Shown here: positions 20,638-29,245 of the stretch, in pieces
Layout of the letters: each line of letters starts with the position of its first letter
Numbering within the stretch: position 1 is the first letter of the stretch
NCBI GenBank assembly: GCA_018136815.1
Contig: CM030931.1
Location: 8,730,557-8,794,556 of the forward strand
Direction: 5' to 3'
Length of the DNA stretch: 64,000 nt
Source: Isochrysis galbana
Lineage: Eukaryota > Haptophyta > Isochrysidales > Isochrysidaceae
The notes under the pieces: model-generated
Database searches by the model: none
The model's input: only the letters and a program-made list of their open reading frames with translations
Told to the model about the DNA's origin: nothing
Program-made: the position numbers and the translations under genes

Positions 20638-20660
20638 GGGGGGGGGGGGGGGGGGGGGGC
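20638..20660. repeat. Long G homopolymer upstream of L11
   Basis: About 22 consecutive G, which is C on the coding strand of L11, 50 nt ahead of its ATG. Similar C or CT tracts precede other genes in the window. Confidence 0.8.
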
Positions 20661-20844
20661 GGGCCGTGAGGGGCAGGGGCGCCGTGAGCGTGGGCGGACA
20701 CGCGCGAGGTGGAGATCTGCAGCGCGGGCTTTTGACCAAGAGACTCGTCGCCCCCCCTGCCGGCTACTCCCCCGCCGCCGGACAGCGCACCGAAACCTCC
20801 CGTGGTGGCCCACACAGCGGACTGTTGAGTACTTTGCAGAGATA

Positions 20845-20862
20845 GGTCGCGTTCCGTCGAAA
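20845..20862 (+). promoter_or_regulatory. Repeated 18-mer GGTCGCGTTCCGTCGAAA
   Basis: An exact 18-bp match to 25667-25684. A degenerate relative (GTCGTTCCGTCAATTATGGGACAT) is near 26637. Here it lies about 260 bp upstream of the L11 start. It may be a repeat fragment or a regulatory site; the sequence alone does not decide. Confidence 0.3.
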
Positions 20863-21243
20863 CTGGGACATACATCTGAGATCTGAGATCGGAGCCATCG
20901 AATGTGCAGCTGCAGCCTTATTATAGACTGCGCCGAGCGCCGATGGGGGACAACCACAACCATGCCAACAACTAAAGTAAGGGCGGTCAAACAGGAAACA
21001 GGGGCTTCTTAACTATGAGTCGAGGTTGGGCTGCATTTTTGTCAATTTTTTTTTGACCGTGGCGCGATGCCCAATAAAAAAACCTCCAGGGGCCAGGGGT
21101 AGGGCGGTCAAACAGGGCTTTTTAAGTACTAATAGGTAATGGTAATGGGGGGGGGACAGTCCGGGGACATTTTTTGACCATTTTCCAAAGCCCACAACAA
21201 AACTCAGGCGGCTTGCCTTCATTTGGTCTCCTTTCCCTCACTC

Positions 21244-21835
21244 TCACCCTACCATGAGCCCCCCCGCGAGCACCCCGAAGGAGAGGCCCAGGAGCACCAC
21301 GTACGCGACGAGAACGGCGTCGCCTTGGCTCGGCATGAGGGCGCGCCCCGAGAGGGCCTGGTAGACGCCCACGCCGAGCACCGCGTAGCCCGTCCCCTTG
21401 TGCGCGACCCGCCACACGGCGCGGCGTGTGGTGCGGGCGGCGGGCGGGCCGCGCACGAGCGCGTTGAGCGGCTGCAGCAGGGCGAGGGCGAAGGCGACGG
21501 TCCCGAGCGTGTGATGGGGGTGCGAGAGTGCGAGAAGTGGCGCCCTCGGGGCACCGACGCGACGGCGAGCGCGACGCCGGCGGCGGCCACCGCAAGGCCG
21601 CTTCCCTGAGAGAGCGGGGGGGGAGGGCGTTGTTGGGGTTTCCTCCCTTTTTTGGTTGGAGGGAGGGCCGGTGGGGGGCGCGAGGAGGGAGAAACACACC
21701 TGCACCGCGCGATGCACACGGAGCCAGCGGCCGCCGGTGAGCCGGGAGCGCCAGGCGAGCGAAAAAAAGGCCCCCGAGGGGAGGAGCACGCCCCACGCGA
21801 CGGACATGAGCACACCGTGGGCGAGCAGCGGCAGG
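21244..21835 (-). CDS. Cytochrome b561-type transmembrane protein, 5'-incomplete and frameshifted by an 8-bp duplication
   Basis: On the minus strand LLAHGVLMSVAWGVLLPSG and WLRVHRAVQ give two b561 helices with haem-ligand His residues. The intron 21699-21606 (GTGTGT...CTCAG, phase 0) leads to GSGLAVAAAGVALAVASVP. The frame then shifts: the direct repeat GTGCGAGA GTGCGAGA (21520-21535, plus strand) inserts 8 bp. Downstream, in another frame, HHTLGTVAFALALLQPLN, WRVAHKGTGYAVLG and a last helix continue the family pattern. Such proteins move electrons across membranes, often next to a DOMON domain. The upstream region is a minisatellite, so the N-terminus is missing or in an unseen exon. The duplication may be real (pseudogene or recent mutation) or an assembly error. 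Confidence 0.7.
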
Positions 21836-21854
21836 GTGGGCGGGGACCTCCGCT

Positions 21855-21950
21855 CCCCTCCGGTATATCTCCGCTCCTCCGGTATATCTCCCCTCCGCTC
21901 CCCTCCGGTATATCTCCCCTCCGCTCCCCTCCGGTATATCTCCCCTCTTG
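21855..21950. repeat. Minisatellite CTCCGGTATATCTCCCCTCCG
   Basis: Four tandem units of 20-27 bp built on CTCCGGTATATCTC. The complement (GATATACCGGAG) resembles the minisatellite core at 9657-9890. Confidence 0.75.
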
Positions 21951-22110
21951 TGTGACCCTGATACCCTGATCCCCCCTCAGGTGTTGGCCGTTGGATTACA
22001 TCGTGGCGCTATTTTACTTCGGTCTTCATCATCTCACTTAAGGGTTTTCGAAAGATACCCTCCTTATTTAGAGGTGGGGACGGGAAAAATCGACTTTTCA
22101 CAATCGCACC
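21951..22110 (-). mobile_element. LTR-type relic fragment
   Basis: The stretch from about 21955 to 22045 matches 34443-34530 in inverted orientation (CAGGTGTTGGCCGTTGGATT and following). From 22071 to 22100 a second shared block (GAGGTGGGGAC, then AAATCGACTTTTCAC) recurs inverted at about 30935-30968. Fossil; no coding part recognised. Confidence 0.4.
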
Positions 22111-22454
22111 CAAAAGTCGATGTGAATGCATGGAGAGGTGTCTCATGCTATCAATCATAAGAGCTTCTGAAAAGTTTCAGAAGCCAATTGTTTCATGGTG
22201 GCGAGTACGAGCGAAGACAATGCGGTGTTTTTTTCGCGGTTGCCAGGGAGTTTTTTTTAGTAGATTTTGGCGCGTTGGGGCTATAATGAAGGATGCTAGT
22301 GCCCACCAAAGGCCACTTTCGGGGGTGCGGGGCTGGAACCCCGTCCTCTGCCGTCCTCAAAGGGCAGAAGTGTCACTTCCAGCACACACACACCCGACAC
22401 CCGCCCCAGCTATCCAGCCCTTCCTTCCGGCAATTGACATGCCAATGCGCGCAC

Positions 22455-22640
22455 CCCCACTCCGATAGCCCAGTCACTCACTATGGGGGTGCGGATGGCA
22501 CCAGCTACAATGGGAGATTGAAGGGCTAAACAAGCTCCCTAAGGGTTCCGGTGAGATGGATCAGCGAAAAAAATTGGGGGTTATCCGGCGAAAATTTCAA
22601 AAATTACCGAATTTCGGGCCTTCGAAGGCGGAGCGCGAAA
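22455..22640. repeat. Diverged dispersed repeat, copy 1
   Basis: Matches 28790-28985 in inverted orientation over about 180 bp with scattered differences: CACTCACTA-GGGGGT, GGGCACCA, AAGCTCCCT, GATCAGC then an A run. Type unknown; no terminal repeats found. Confidence 0.5.
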
Positions 22641-23075
22641 TACCCCGTAGGGTCGTCCGTCGCCCCGTCGCTCTCTTGTCGGCATTCTCTTCCTTGTTCG
22701 GTCTGTCAGCGGGTTCCTGTGCGTTCCGTGATAAGGATACGTTAGTGTGGAGAGTGTTGACGTGAGTGTGGTGTCATCTCGTCGGTCCAGCGGCCCCTAA
22801 CCGTCTGTCGTCTGTCGTTCTTCGTTCGTCGCTCGTCGCTCTCGTTCTCGTTCTCGTTCCCGTTCTCGTCCCTCGTTCTCAACACTACCTCAATACCAAA
22901 CCTCTCCACTCCCTCACTCAGCCTCAGCCTATCAATCAACCCCAATCCGCCCAGCCATGTCCGCTCTCGTTCTCGTCGCTCTCGCTCTCGTAACACTCAT
23001 ACCCTACAATCCCTCCTCGCCTCGCCAGCCCCTGCCATCACAGCCCTCCTCACGCTCGCCCTCGGCCTTCAGGAC
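22641..23075 (+). mobile_element. LTR-type relic with (CGTTCT)n core
   Basis: The CGTTCTCGTTCTCGTTC block at 22835-22880 and the following CTCAACACTACCTCAATACC also occur at 39620-39690 and, inverted, at 34355-34430. The 3' part (22990-23070) matches, inverted, part of the solo LTR at 23999-24475. Fossil; no open coding region of use. Confidence 0.45.
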
Positions 23076-23117
23076 ATTGACAGTCCAGCAAACATACATA
23101 AGTCAACACCAACACCG

Positions 23118-23467
23118 AGTACTTCCCCTATAATATAGGCCCTATAGGTAATCAAATTAGTCAATTGGAAAACCACGATATTGATTGCGGTACACACCCA
23201 ATCTCCAAATTCAGACTGAACAAACCCACAGATACTACGTATTCGTACGATTACACATGCAATTCAGCTGAGGCCCTTGGTCAATGTCGTGAAGTGACAA
23301 CTGACTGGGCATTCACCGCAACCAACGTGCACCTTGACAGTCACAACGTCAAATGTGGACCGGGTGAAGTCATCACGCGATTCAAATTGGAGCAACATCC
23401 TACCGAAGAAGCATCTAAGAAGTCAATGAGGTATCAGTATACGTGCTGCAGAATGAGCTCGACCTAA
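23118..23467 (+). CDS. Cys-rich repeat protein fragment (extracellular type)
   Basis: An open frame without ATG, starting after an in-frame stop near 23116; an acceptor-like CCCTATAG precedes GTAATCAA at about 23140. It encodes two similar units, DIDCGTHPISKFRL ... YSYDYTC and NVKCGPGEVITRFKL ... MRYQYTCC. The pattern C-x-x-G-x-x-I-x-x-F-x-L ... Y-x-Y-x-C suggests a disulphide-bonded secreted or surface domain. The frame ends at TAA 23465-23467. Probably the last exon or a torn-off piece of a longer gene; LTR relics lie on both sides. Function unknown. Confidence 0.45.
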
Positions 23468-23497
23468 CGTGATACACGACCAAAAGATCTTGTGTAC

Positions 23498-23602
23498 AAA
23501 GGGGGGGGGGCGGGGGGGGGGGGGGGAGTTCTAATTTTTTATATACATTTCACGGGGCATTTGTAAAAAAACAACCAAACTTGAGGTTGCAGCCTCTTCG
23601 CC
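23498..23602. repeat. G homopolymers plus the shared 60-bp repeat
   Basis: Interrupted G runs, then the same ATTTCACGGGGCATTTGTAA block found at 9487-9545 and 62507-62563, ending GAGGTTGCAGCCTCT. Confidence 0.6.
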
Positions 23603-23716
23603 TGCCCGCCTTCCTCTGCTGACGGGCTTCAGCCCGTCAGCACCTCCGAAGTCGTCTCCTCAGCCGCGCCTGCCGCCGGCATGCCTCCCTCCTCATTGCC
23701 CTCCAATTCGTCAGAA
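23603..23716 (-). mobile_element. LTR fragment, inverted relative to the nearby solo LTR
   Basis: Matches the first 110 bp of the solo LTR at 23999-24475 in opposite orientation, starting TGACGAATTGGA at 23716. Fossil fragment of the same family; the two copies form an inverted pair about 280 bp apart. Confidence 0.6.
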
Positions 23717-23920
23717 CGGGAGGTTTCCACTCTTCACCCTTGAGTGGTTGAGTGTTGAGTGAGCGTCGTCGTACGCTTTGGTGGTGTTGTGCTGGTTGTC
23801 TCTCGGCAGGGTACCACTGTACCACTTCAAGGTTCGTAAATTTGTAGAGCATCTTGTTGGCTAGTACGCCGTAGCCAGATATATCGGACAACGGACAAGC
23901 CATACACCAACCGCGCATAC

Positions 23921-24591
23921 CCTGGATGGGAAATACGGTGCTGGGGCCTGCAAATACAAATACAGCCAAATACATATGTATTTGGCCTCCGGCCAAATTG
24001 ACGAATTGGAATGGCCTATAGGGCCTGAGGGCAATGAGGAAGGAGGCAGACCGGCGGCAGGCGCGGCGGAGGAGACGACTTCGGAGACGCTGACGGGCTG
24101 AGGCCCGTCAGCAGAGGAAGGCGGGCAGGCGGGCTTGAGCGAGGGCGAGAACGGTGGCGAGAGCGACATCGAGCGAGTGGCGAGAGGCGAGGGTGAGTGT
24201 AAGGAGGGCTGTGTTGGCAGGGGCTGGCGAGGCGATTCGAGACTGTAGGGTTTAGGGTACGGGTATTACGAGAGGCCCCTGGGAGGAAGAAAGGTGGGGA
24301 AACTTCCCTTCTCTTCGAGAGGAAGAGAGAGGGCGCTCCACAACCCTAGATCCTAGGCGTCCACGCGAAGTTTTTGACCGAGAACGAGAACGAGAGAATT
24401 ATAACGATAAATACCGAACGAAGAGAATAAGAGAGACGCCTAGCGAGAGTCGATTCGCGATTCGCGAATGCGACACAAATACATTTCAAATACATTCGAG
24501 GCCTACAACCCAGGACGCGCTTCAAATACAGCCAAATACATATGTATTTGGCCTCTGGCCAAATACGGTAAATACTTATTTCCCATCTAGG
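23921..24591. mobile_element. hAT-type MITE split by a solo LTR
   Basis: Outer ends CCTGGATGGGAAATACG and TTATTTCCCATCTAGG are those of the MITE at 12551-12706. A perfect 8-bp duplication GCGCATAC flanks it (23913-23920 and 24592-24599). The MITE sequence is interrupted at 23998 and resumes at 24476, with the solo LTR between. Order of events: the MITE inserted first, the LTR element second. Confidence 0.8.
23999..24475 (+). mobile_element. Solo LTR, 477 bp, nested in the MITE
   Basis: Starts TGACGAATTGG and ends ATGCGACA (TG...CA), flanked by a 5-bp duplication CAAAT (23994-23998, 24476-24480), as expected after LTR-element integration and later LTR recombination. Its end shares GACGCCTA-x-n-GTCGAT ... 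ATGCGACA with 40235-40277. Family not assigned; internal coding region absent. Confidence 0.75.
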
Positions 24592-24734
24592 GCGCATACC
24601 CCCATCGCGAAGTAGGGGCACTCTTGCCGTTTTAGAGTTGAACTACTGTAGAACGGACAAGAAAACTATCTCCTATCTGAAGCCCTTGCAGACAAAAAGG
24701 AAGTGGGTGGGATCGTTGGCAATAAAGGCCGGCC

Positions 24735-25553
24735 ATGCTCGCACGGCGGCTCGCGTCGCACCTGCCTCTTGGCTGGCGGGCGGCGCAGGGCAGCACTCTC
24801 TGGATGCGCTTGCGATATGCGCACACACTCTCCGTGGAGGCATCCTATGAGATCCTCAGGCTGCCCGAGGGAGCCTCGCTCAAGGAGGTCAAGAAGGCGT
24901 ACTTTAAGATGGCCAAGCAGACGCATCCAGACGCTGCACACTGCTCTGCCGACAAGCCAGGCGAGGAGAAGGATCTTCCATCGTTTATCGAGGTGATTAC
25001 TGCTTTTGAAGTTCTCGAGGATCATGCGAGCAACATGGCGTCCTTGGATTCTGAGTACAGAACCGCTCCCAATTCAGCGGCGCGAAGTGGAGGTGGAAGC
25101 AGCTCAGATGTGAGGAGACGCAGGGCACAACGAACTCCAGCACGAGCTCGGAGCCTGGGCGAGGTGCTTTGTGATCGCCTTTCTGACGACCCTCAGCTAG
25201 CTAGAGACGTTTGGAACGAAATACGTAGTCGCAAGCTCAGGTTGGAGCCCGCGACCTTGGACCGCCTGTTCGAGGCATGCGCACGTGCTGCCACTCCGAA
25301 TGAGGGCGATGGTGGGCTTGAAGTTGCCCTGAGCATTATGCGTGAGGCCTCCAGGGACGGCATTCTCACGCCTTCATTACGCGAGGCTGGACTAGTCTCT
25401 GTTATCAAATGGTGCAAACGAGACGCATCGAGCTTTCAGCAGATCTACGCTTCTATTGATGAGGAGGATAAGACGGCCTCCACCATGGAGACCATATCCT
25501 ACGCCAATTTCCTTTATTCTGGCGCTTGGGACGGGTACAGTTCTGGGAAGTGA
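24735..25553 (+). CDS. J-domain (DnaJ-like) protein with helical C-terminus, probably mitochondrial
   Basis: 272 aa, single exon. The first 35 residues are Arg/Ala/Leu-rich without acids (LARRLASHLPLGWRAAQG), like a mitochondrial presequence. The J domain spans about residues 36-100: YEILRLPEGASLKEVKKAY, then MAKQTHPDA with the HPD tripeptide that stimulates Hsp70 ATPase. Residues 140-235 form helical pairs (DVWNEIRSRKL ... LEVALSIMREASRDG) reminiscent of pentatricopeptide repeats. There is no Gly/Phe region and no zinc domain, so it is a class III J protein. The likely role is to recruit organelle Hsp70 to a specific substrate or RNP, which is inference. Confidence 0.8.
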   Translation: MLARRLASHLPLGWRAAQGSTLWMRLRYAHTLSVEASYEILRLPEGASLKEVKKAYFKMAKQTHPDAAHCSADKPGEEKDLPSFIEVITAFEVLEDHASNMASLDSEYRTAPNSAARSGGGSSSDVRRRRAQRTPARARSLGEVLCDRLSDDPQLARDVWNEIRSRKLRLEPATLDRLFEACARAATPNEGDGGLEVALSIMREASRDGILTPSLREAGLVSVIKWCKRDASSFQQIYASIDEEDKTASTMETISYANFLYSGAWDGYSSGK

Positions 25554-26082
25554 GCACATGGTTAGGCCGAGATGCAGCCCACAAAGTTAAAAGAAAAGTA
25601 GTCGTTCTTTCAGGGTTGGACTTAGCATGCTAATTTTTTGTAAGGGTCGCGAGCCTCCTATATGAGGGTCGCGTTCCGTCGAAAGAGGACCTAATATTTT
25701 TATTTTTTGTGATTAGATTAACATTTGGTCATGTTTAATACGTAAATTCGTTGGTTTATTGTGTATTTTGTATACTGACTAATAAACTGTAAAATTGGCG
25801 TCAGGGTTGTCAACCGGGTTGTGGTTGTGGTTGTGGGTTGTGCTGGGGTTATTTTTATTTTTATTTTTAGTTTTTATATCAGATTTCAGATTTGTTCTAT
25901 TTTGTAGTTTGTTGTTTGCACCGACCAATTAATTTTATGCTACTATTATAGTAGTAAATAGTAAAATTGGGATAGCCACAGCAAACTTCTCGTTCACGAG
26001 TCTTGTGGAACGCTAAAACCAATGCAAGCTAATCGGCACACGTGTTTTAAGTTTTAAGCTATGCGCATTTTTTTCAAAGCAG

Positions 26083-26155
26083 GGCCGATCTCACTCTTGG
26101 AGATTGCCTACGAGGGCGCGCCGGCAGCTAGCGTGGAACGCGGTTCTTGCGGGCC
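26083..26155 (-). mobile_element. Short relic of a Gypsy gag start
   Basis: About 73 bp matching, with several differences, the 157-bp repeat at both ends of the Gypsy element (47502-47658 and 60011-60167). The shared core is CTCACTCTTGGAGAT and GGCGCGCCGGCAGCTAGCG. Older and more diverged than those two copies. Confidence 0.6.
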
Positions 26156-26549
26156 TCCGAGAGGCCTCTGTCTGCCTGGCGACTAGGGACTAGGGATGGG
26201 GGAGAGTTCAGCTGTTCAGCTCGAGGGCCTCATCTTGATTACAATGACTAGCTTGAATATGGCATTCTTGCCTCTAGTTTGACTATTGAAAGATGGCCAT
26301 GGCCGTAGTCGCGGCATGAATAATGGGCCTTCGCCGTAGTCAGGCATTACTTAACTACTTGACTAACCATGTCTACAATGCCTTGTGCCGTGCTGTAGAC
26401 AAGTAAGTCTGTCGAAGCAGGAGTAGCTACACAAGAAGTGGAGTGAGATAGATGGGACAATGGTGGCAGCGGTAGGAACAATGCAAGGGTCGGTGATGGT
26501 GGTCGACAGAAGAATGACAGGGGACAAAAGAATGGGAGTAGGAGGAGGG

Positions 26550-26636
26550 GCGGGAGGAGCGGTAGTACAACAAGCAAGAGTGCAAGGAGGAGAGACGGGA
26601 GGAGCGGTAGTACAACAAGCAGGAGTGCAAAGGTGT
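26550..26636. repeat. Tandem repeat, two units of about 45 bp
   Basis: GGAGGAGCGGTAGTACAACA and the following bases occur twice in a row with minor changes (AGCAAGAGTGCAAGG versus AGCAGGAGTGCAAAGG). Confidence 0.75.
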
Positions 26637-27059
26637 CGTTCCGTCAATTATGGGACATCAATCGAATGGAGCCATCAAATGTCCATAGTTATTCATACAA
26701 CAATATTCACACATGATCACACATGATGACCCATTCTCGATGTTTAACACCTACGGCGCGCGCTTTCAGGCTGGGCTAATTAATTTTGGCATTCAATCCC
26801 TGGGTGCAATAATAAAATAAAAAAATAAAATAATTAATGTTATATCCTAGCCAACCCCACTAGCTACTAGCTAATTGGACACAAATTTTCCGTCCCGGAA
26901 TCCCGCCATGCCTGACGAGCCAGGTGTCCGAGTGCTACCGGGGGGAGGGGGCACTGCCCCCTCCCCTCGATATTTGTCCTCCCCCCAGTGCACGCACCGA
27001 CCCCGCGCACCCCAGCACGTCCTCTCCTCGAGTCCACGCTGGGGGAAAACCCCTTTCGG

Positions 27060-27715
27060 GTAAAAGCAACGCGGGGGGGGGGGGGGGGGCACTCGTGAAT
27101 AGGGGCCCAGGAGCGCTAATCTCTCCTCGCCGAAGCGAGTGGCCGCGGCGAGCCGCGGCCCTTCCCTCTTGGCTCTGGCGCCCCCGTCTTCTCTTACCCA
27201 AACGGGGCGAGAAGACACGTTTCTGCCGGAGGGGAGAGCTGCCGCTCCCCCCTCCCCTCCCTCTTCCCTTTTCCGCCTCCTCTCTTCCCTGCGGCGGGGG
27301 CCCATGGCGCGCGCCTGCGGCCCCTCTTCAGGTCCCCAGGAGGCCGGCAGGGGCCTGGGAGCGCAGCTCAGGGGGCAGGTGAGGCTGGGGCATGGCCTTG
27401 GCCCCTCCTGCCTCTCCCTCGCTGGCTCTCGAGCCCCTGCCAGTCGACTGGAGCTGGCTGGATGGTCCTGATCAGGGGGGCCCAGGGGGAGGAGGGGCTG
27501 GTCAGAGGGATGGGCAGGCCACGACGGGCCAGGGCGGGCGAGTCAGGCGGGCTTGTGGGGAGAGGAATGGGTCAGCAGGGCTGTGTGCTCCTAGCAAGCC
27601 ATTTGGCGTGCCAGGAGAGTGGGTGGTTCCTCCCCCATGGCAGGGGAGGAGTGGAGAGAGAGAGGGGGGCTCGTGCTCGTGCCCCCCCATGGGCGAACTA
27701 AGTATAAACTTAGTA
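27060..27715 (-). mobile_element. Palindrome-capped LINE-derivative fragment
   Basis: In minus sense it begins ACTAAGTTTATACTTAG (palindrome 27698-27713), and ATGGGGGGGCACG follows at 27690. The interior resembles 63180-63690 (GCCTCTCCCTCGCT block). No T-tail or target duplication is visible; the left end runs into a G homopolymer at 27071-27090. Confidence 0.5.
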
Positions 27716-27755
27716 GCCCTGGCTGGGTGCAATAAAGGCTCACAATTACACCAGG

Positions 27756-28005
27756 TGTACGCCGTGCGTGCCGATGTGCATCGGGTCCCCCGCGGGGACG
27801 CCGTGCGTGCGCATGTCGATTGGTTTCTCGGCGGTTCCCTACATTTACGTAAACATGCAATATAAGAGAGATCTCTCACGGGACATGTGTGATGAGTTGC
27901 AATCACCCATGTGCACGCCGTGCATGCGCACGGCGCGATGTGCATCGGTTCCCCCGCGGGGACGCCGTGCGTGCGCATGTCAACTTTTTTCTCTGCGGTT
28001 CCCCT
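27756..28005. repeat. Direct repeat of about 70-90 bp, two copies
   Basis: GATGTGCATCGG-TCCCCCGCGGGGACGCC, then GTGCGTGCGCATGTC and GCGGTTCCC, occur at about 27772-27842 and 27938-28005. Each copy also contains short palindromes (CCCCGCGGGG). Confidence 0.65.
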
Positions 28006-28008
28006 AGC

Positions 28009-28545
28009 TAGAGGCTGCCGCTTCATGGGCATGCGACTTACCTTTGTTTGTGTGGGGATCCATCACGCCTGCGTCAATCAGCTCGCGCTCCAGCCCATAC
28101 TCGCCGAAGAAATGGTTCTCTACTACGGCCTCCCTGTGCTTTTGTGACCTCTTCTCCTCCTCTGCCCTCGAAACCCCTTCGGTGATGTCGATACCACGAG
28201 CCCGCCACCATGGATAAATGCGTTGAAAGAATGTGTGAGACAGGTCGATGTTGGAATTGAGGTGGTTGAGCTCCGGCGTGTTGAGAGGAATAGTACCCTT
28301 GCCGTACTTCTTAGTCTTGTTGAACCTGTGCCGCTCTGCCAGCACAGCGCGTACCTTAACAGAAATCTGGTGCCTGTTTTGGGGGTCGTGAACGTCAGCG
28401 CGAGCCAGAACCCAAGATGCCAACTTGAGCCTCTCAGCGTTTGTGAGAAGCTGTTGGTTGGTTGGCATGCCGTGGGGAGTCATCATCAGAGGTGCCCCTC
28501 TTCAGCTCCCACGCCACTTTGCCGCGCGTTGCCTCCGGGAAATGC
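28009..28545 (-). pseudogene. Relic of a pogo-like transposase (exon 1 part) joined to its right end
   Basis: Minus-strand protein similar to exon 1 of the transposase at 14693: QLLTNAERLKLASWVL, FFQRIYPWWRARG, NHFFGEYGLERELIDAG. The first part (FPEATRGKVAWELK) is in another frame near 28480, so one frameshift is present. After DPHTNKG a donor-like GTAAGT begins the intron, but the sequence runs within 30 bp into GAAGCGGCAGCCTCTA, which resembles the right terminal repeat of the intact element. Exon 2 with the catalytic core has therefore been deleted. The left side is cut at the inverted repeat of the composite block. Confidence 0.7.
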
Positions 28546-28789
28546 CGTGCGCGGGGTCGGTGTGTGCACCTGGGGGGAGGACAAATACACAAATACAAAT
28601 ATCGAGGGGAGGGGGCAGTGCCCCCACCCCCCGGTATCACTCGGACACCTGGCTCGTCAAGCATGGCGGGATTCCGGGACTAAAACGTTATGTCCAATTA
28701 GCTAGTGGGGTTGGCTAGGATATATAACATTATTTATTATTATTATCGCTGCGAGTGGCCCGCATGAAGGCCATCGGTAAAATAATACC

Positions 28790-28985
28790 GGAGAGGGCCT
28801 GAAATATATTTCCGCATGGCCGTCAGAGGCCTGAAATCGGGTATTTTTCGAAAATTTTGCCGGAAGGCCCCCGGTTTTTTTTGCTGATCTTCCATACCAA
28901 AATCTATAGGGAGCTTATTTAGGCCTTCGTTTGCCCATTACAGATGGTGCCCTCCGCAACCCCCCTAGTGAGTGACCGGGCTAGT
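28790..28985. repeat. Diverged dispersed repeat, copy 2
   Basis: Inverted counterpart of 22455-22640. It lies 260-450 bp upstream of the carrier gene. Confidence 0.5.
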
Positions 28986-29245
28986 GACTAGCGTACTTTC
29001 TTGCCCGCTTCCTCTATTCATCCCCCCCCTGCGGTATGGTCGTTCACTCGCGCAAACGCAAGCGTTCGCTGATCAAGACTTGACGACTCTGCGGAATCCG
29101 AATCCACATGTATGTACTATGTGCCAACGAGGGGGAGCGAATAGTGAATAGTTGCTCGTGGATTTTTGTCTTGTTTGTTAGTTCGTTCTTGTTTGTCTTG
29201 TTTGTTTATCTATTGATCTAGTGTGCTTTCACAGGTCGAGGATGA
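28986..29245. other. 5' flank of the mitochondrial carrier gene
   Basis: The last 90 bp are T-rich with TTGTTTG repeats and end in CTTTCACAG just before GTCGAGG, which looks like a splice acceptor. A 5'-UTR intron or an upstream coding exon is possible. No other feature seen. Confidence 0.35.

Larger units (their letters stand above)
25554..26835. other. AT-richer intergenic region with small repeats
   Basis: Holds the second copy of the 18-mer GGTCGCGTTCCGTCGAAA (25667-25684), TTTTTATTTTTA runs near 25850, a Gypsy gag-start relic (26083-26155) and a two-unit tandem repeat (26550-26636). No gene is recognised. Confidence 0.5.
26836..28725. mobile_element. Composite block bounded by inverted repeats of about 170 bp
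   Basis: 26836-27015 and 28548-28725 are inverted copies: GTTATATCCTAGCCA, CCCGGAATCCCGCCATGC, GACGAGCCAGGTGTCCGAGT, GGGGGCACTGCCCCCTCCCC, CGATATTTGT. Identity looks near 90 percent. The right copy has a CAAATA expansion. A single partial copy of the outer end lies at 2828. Inside are a LINE-derivative 5' part, a tandem repeat and a pogo-like relic. The AT-rich flanks hide any target duplication. It may be a non-autonomous TIR transposon that collected insertions, or two elements in opposite orientation. Confidence 0.65.

Noticed and set aside
24240-24262. Telomere-like GTAGGGTTTAGGGT
   Set aside because: A single short occurrence inside the solo LTR, not a repeat array.
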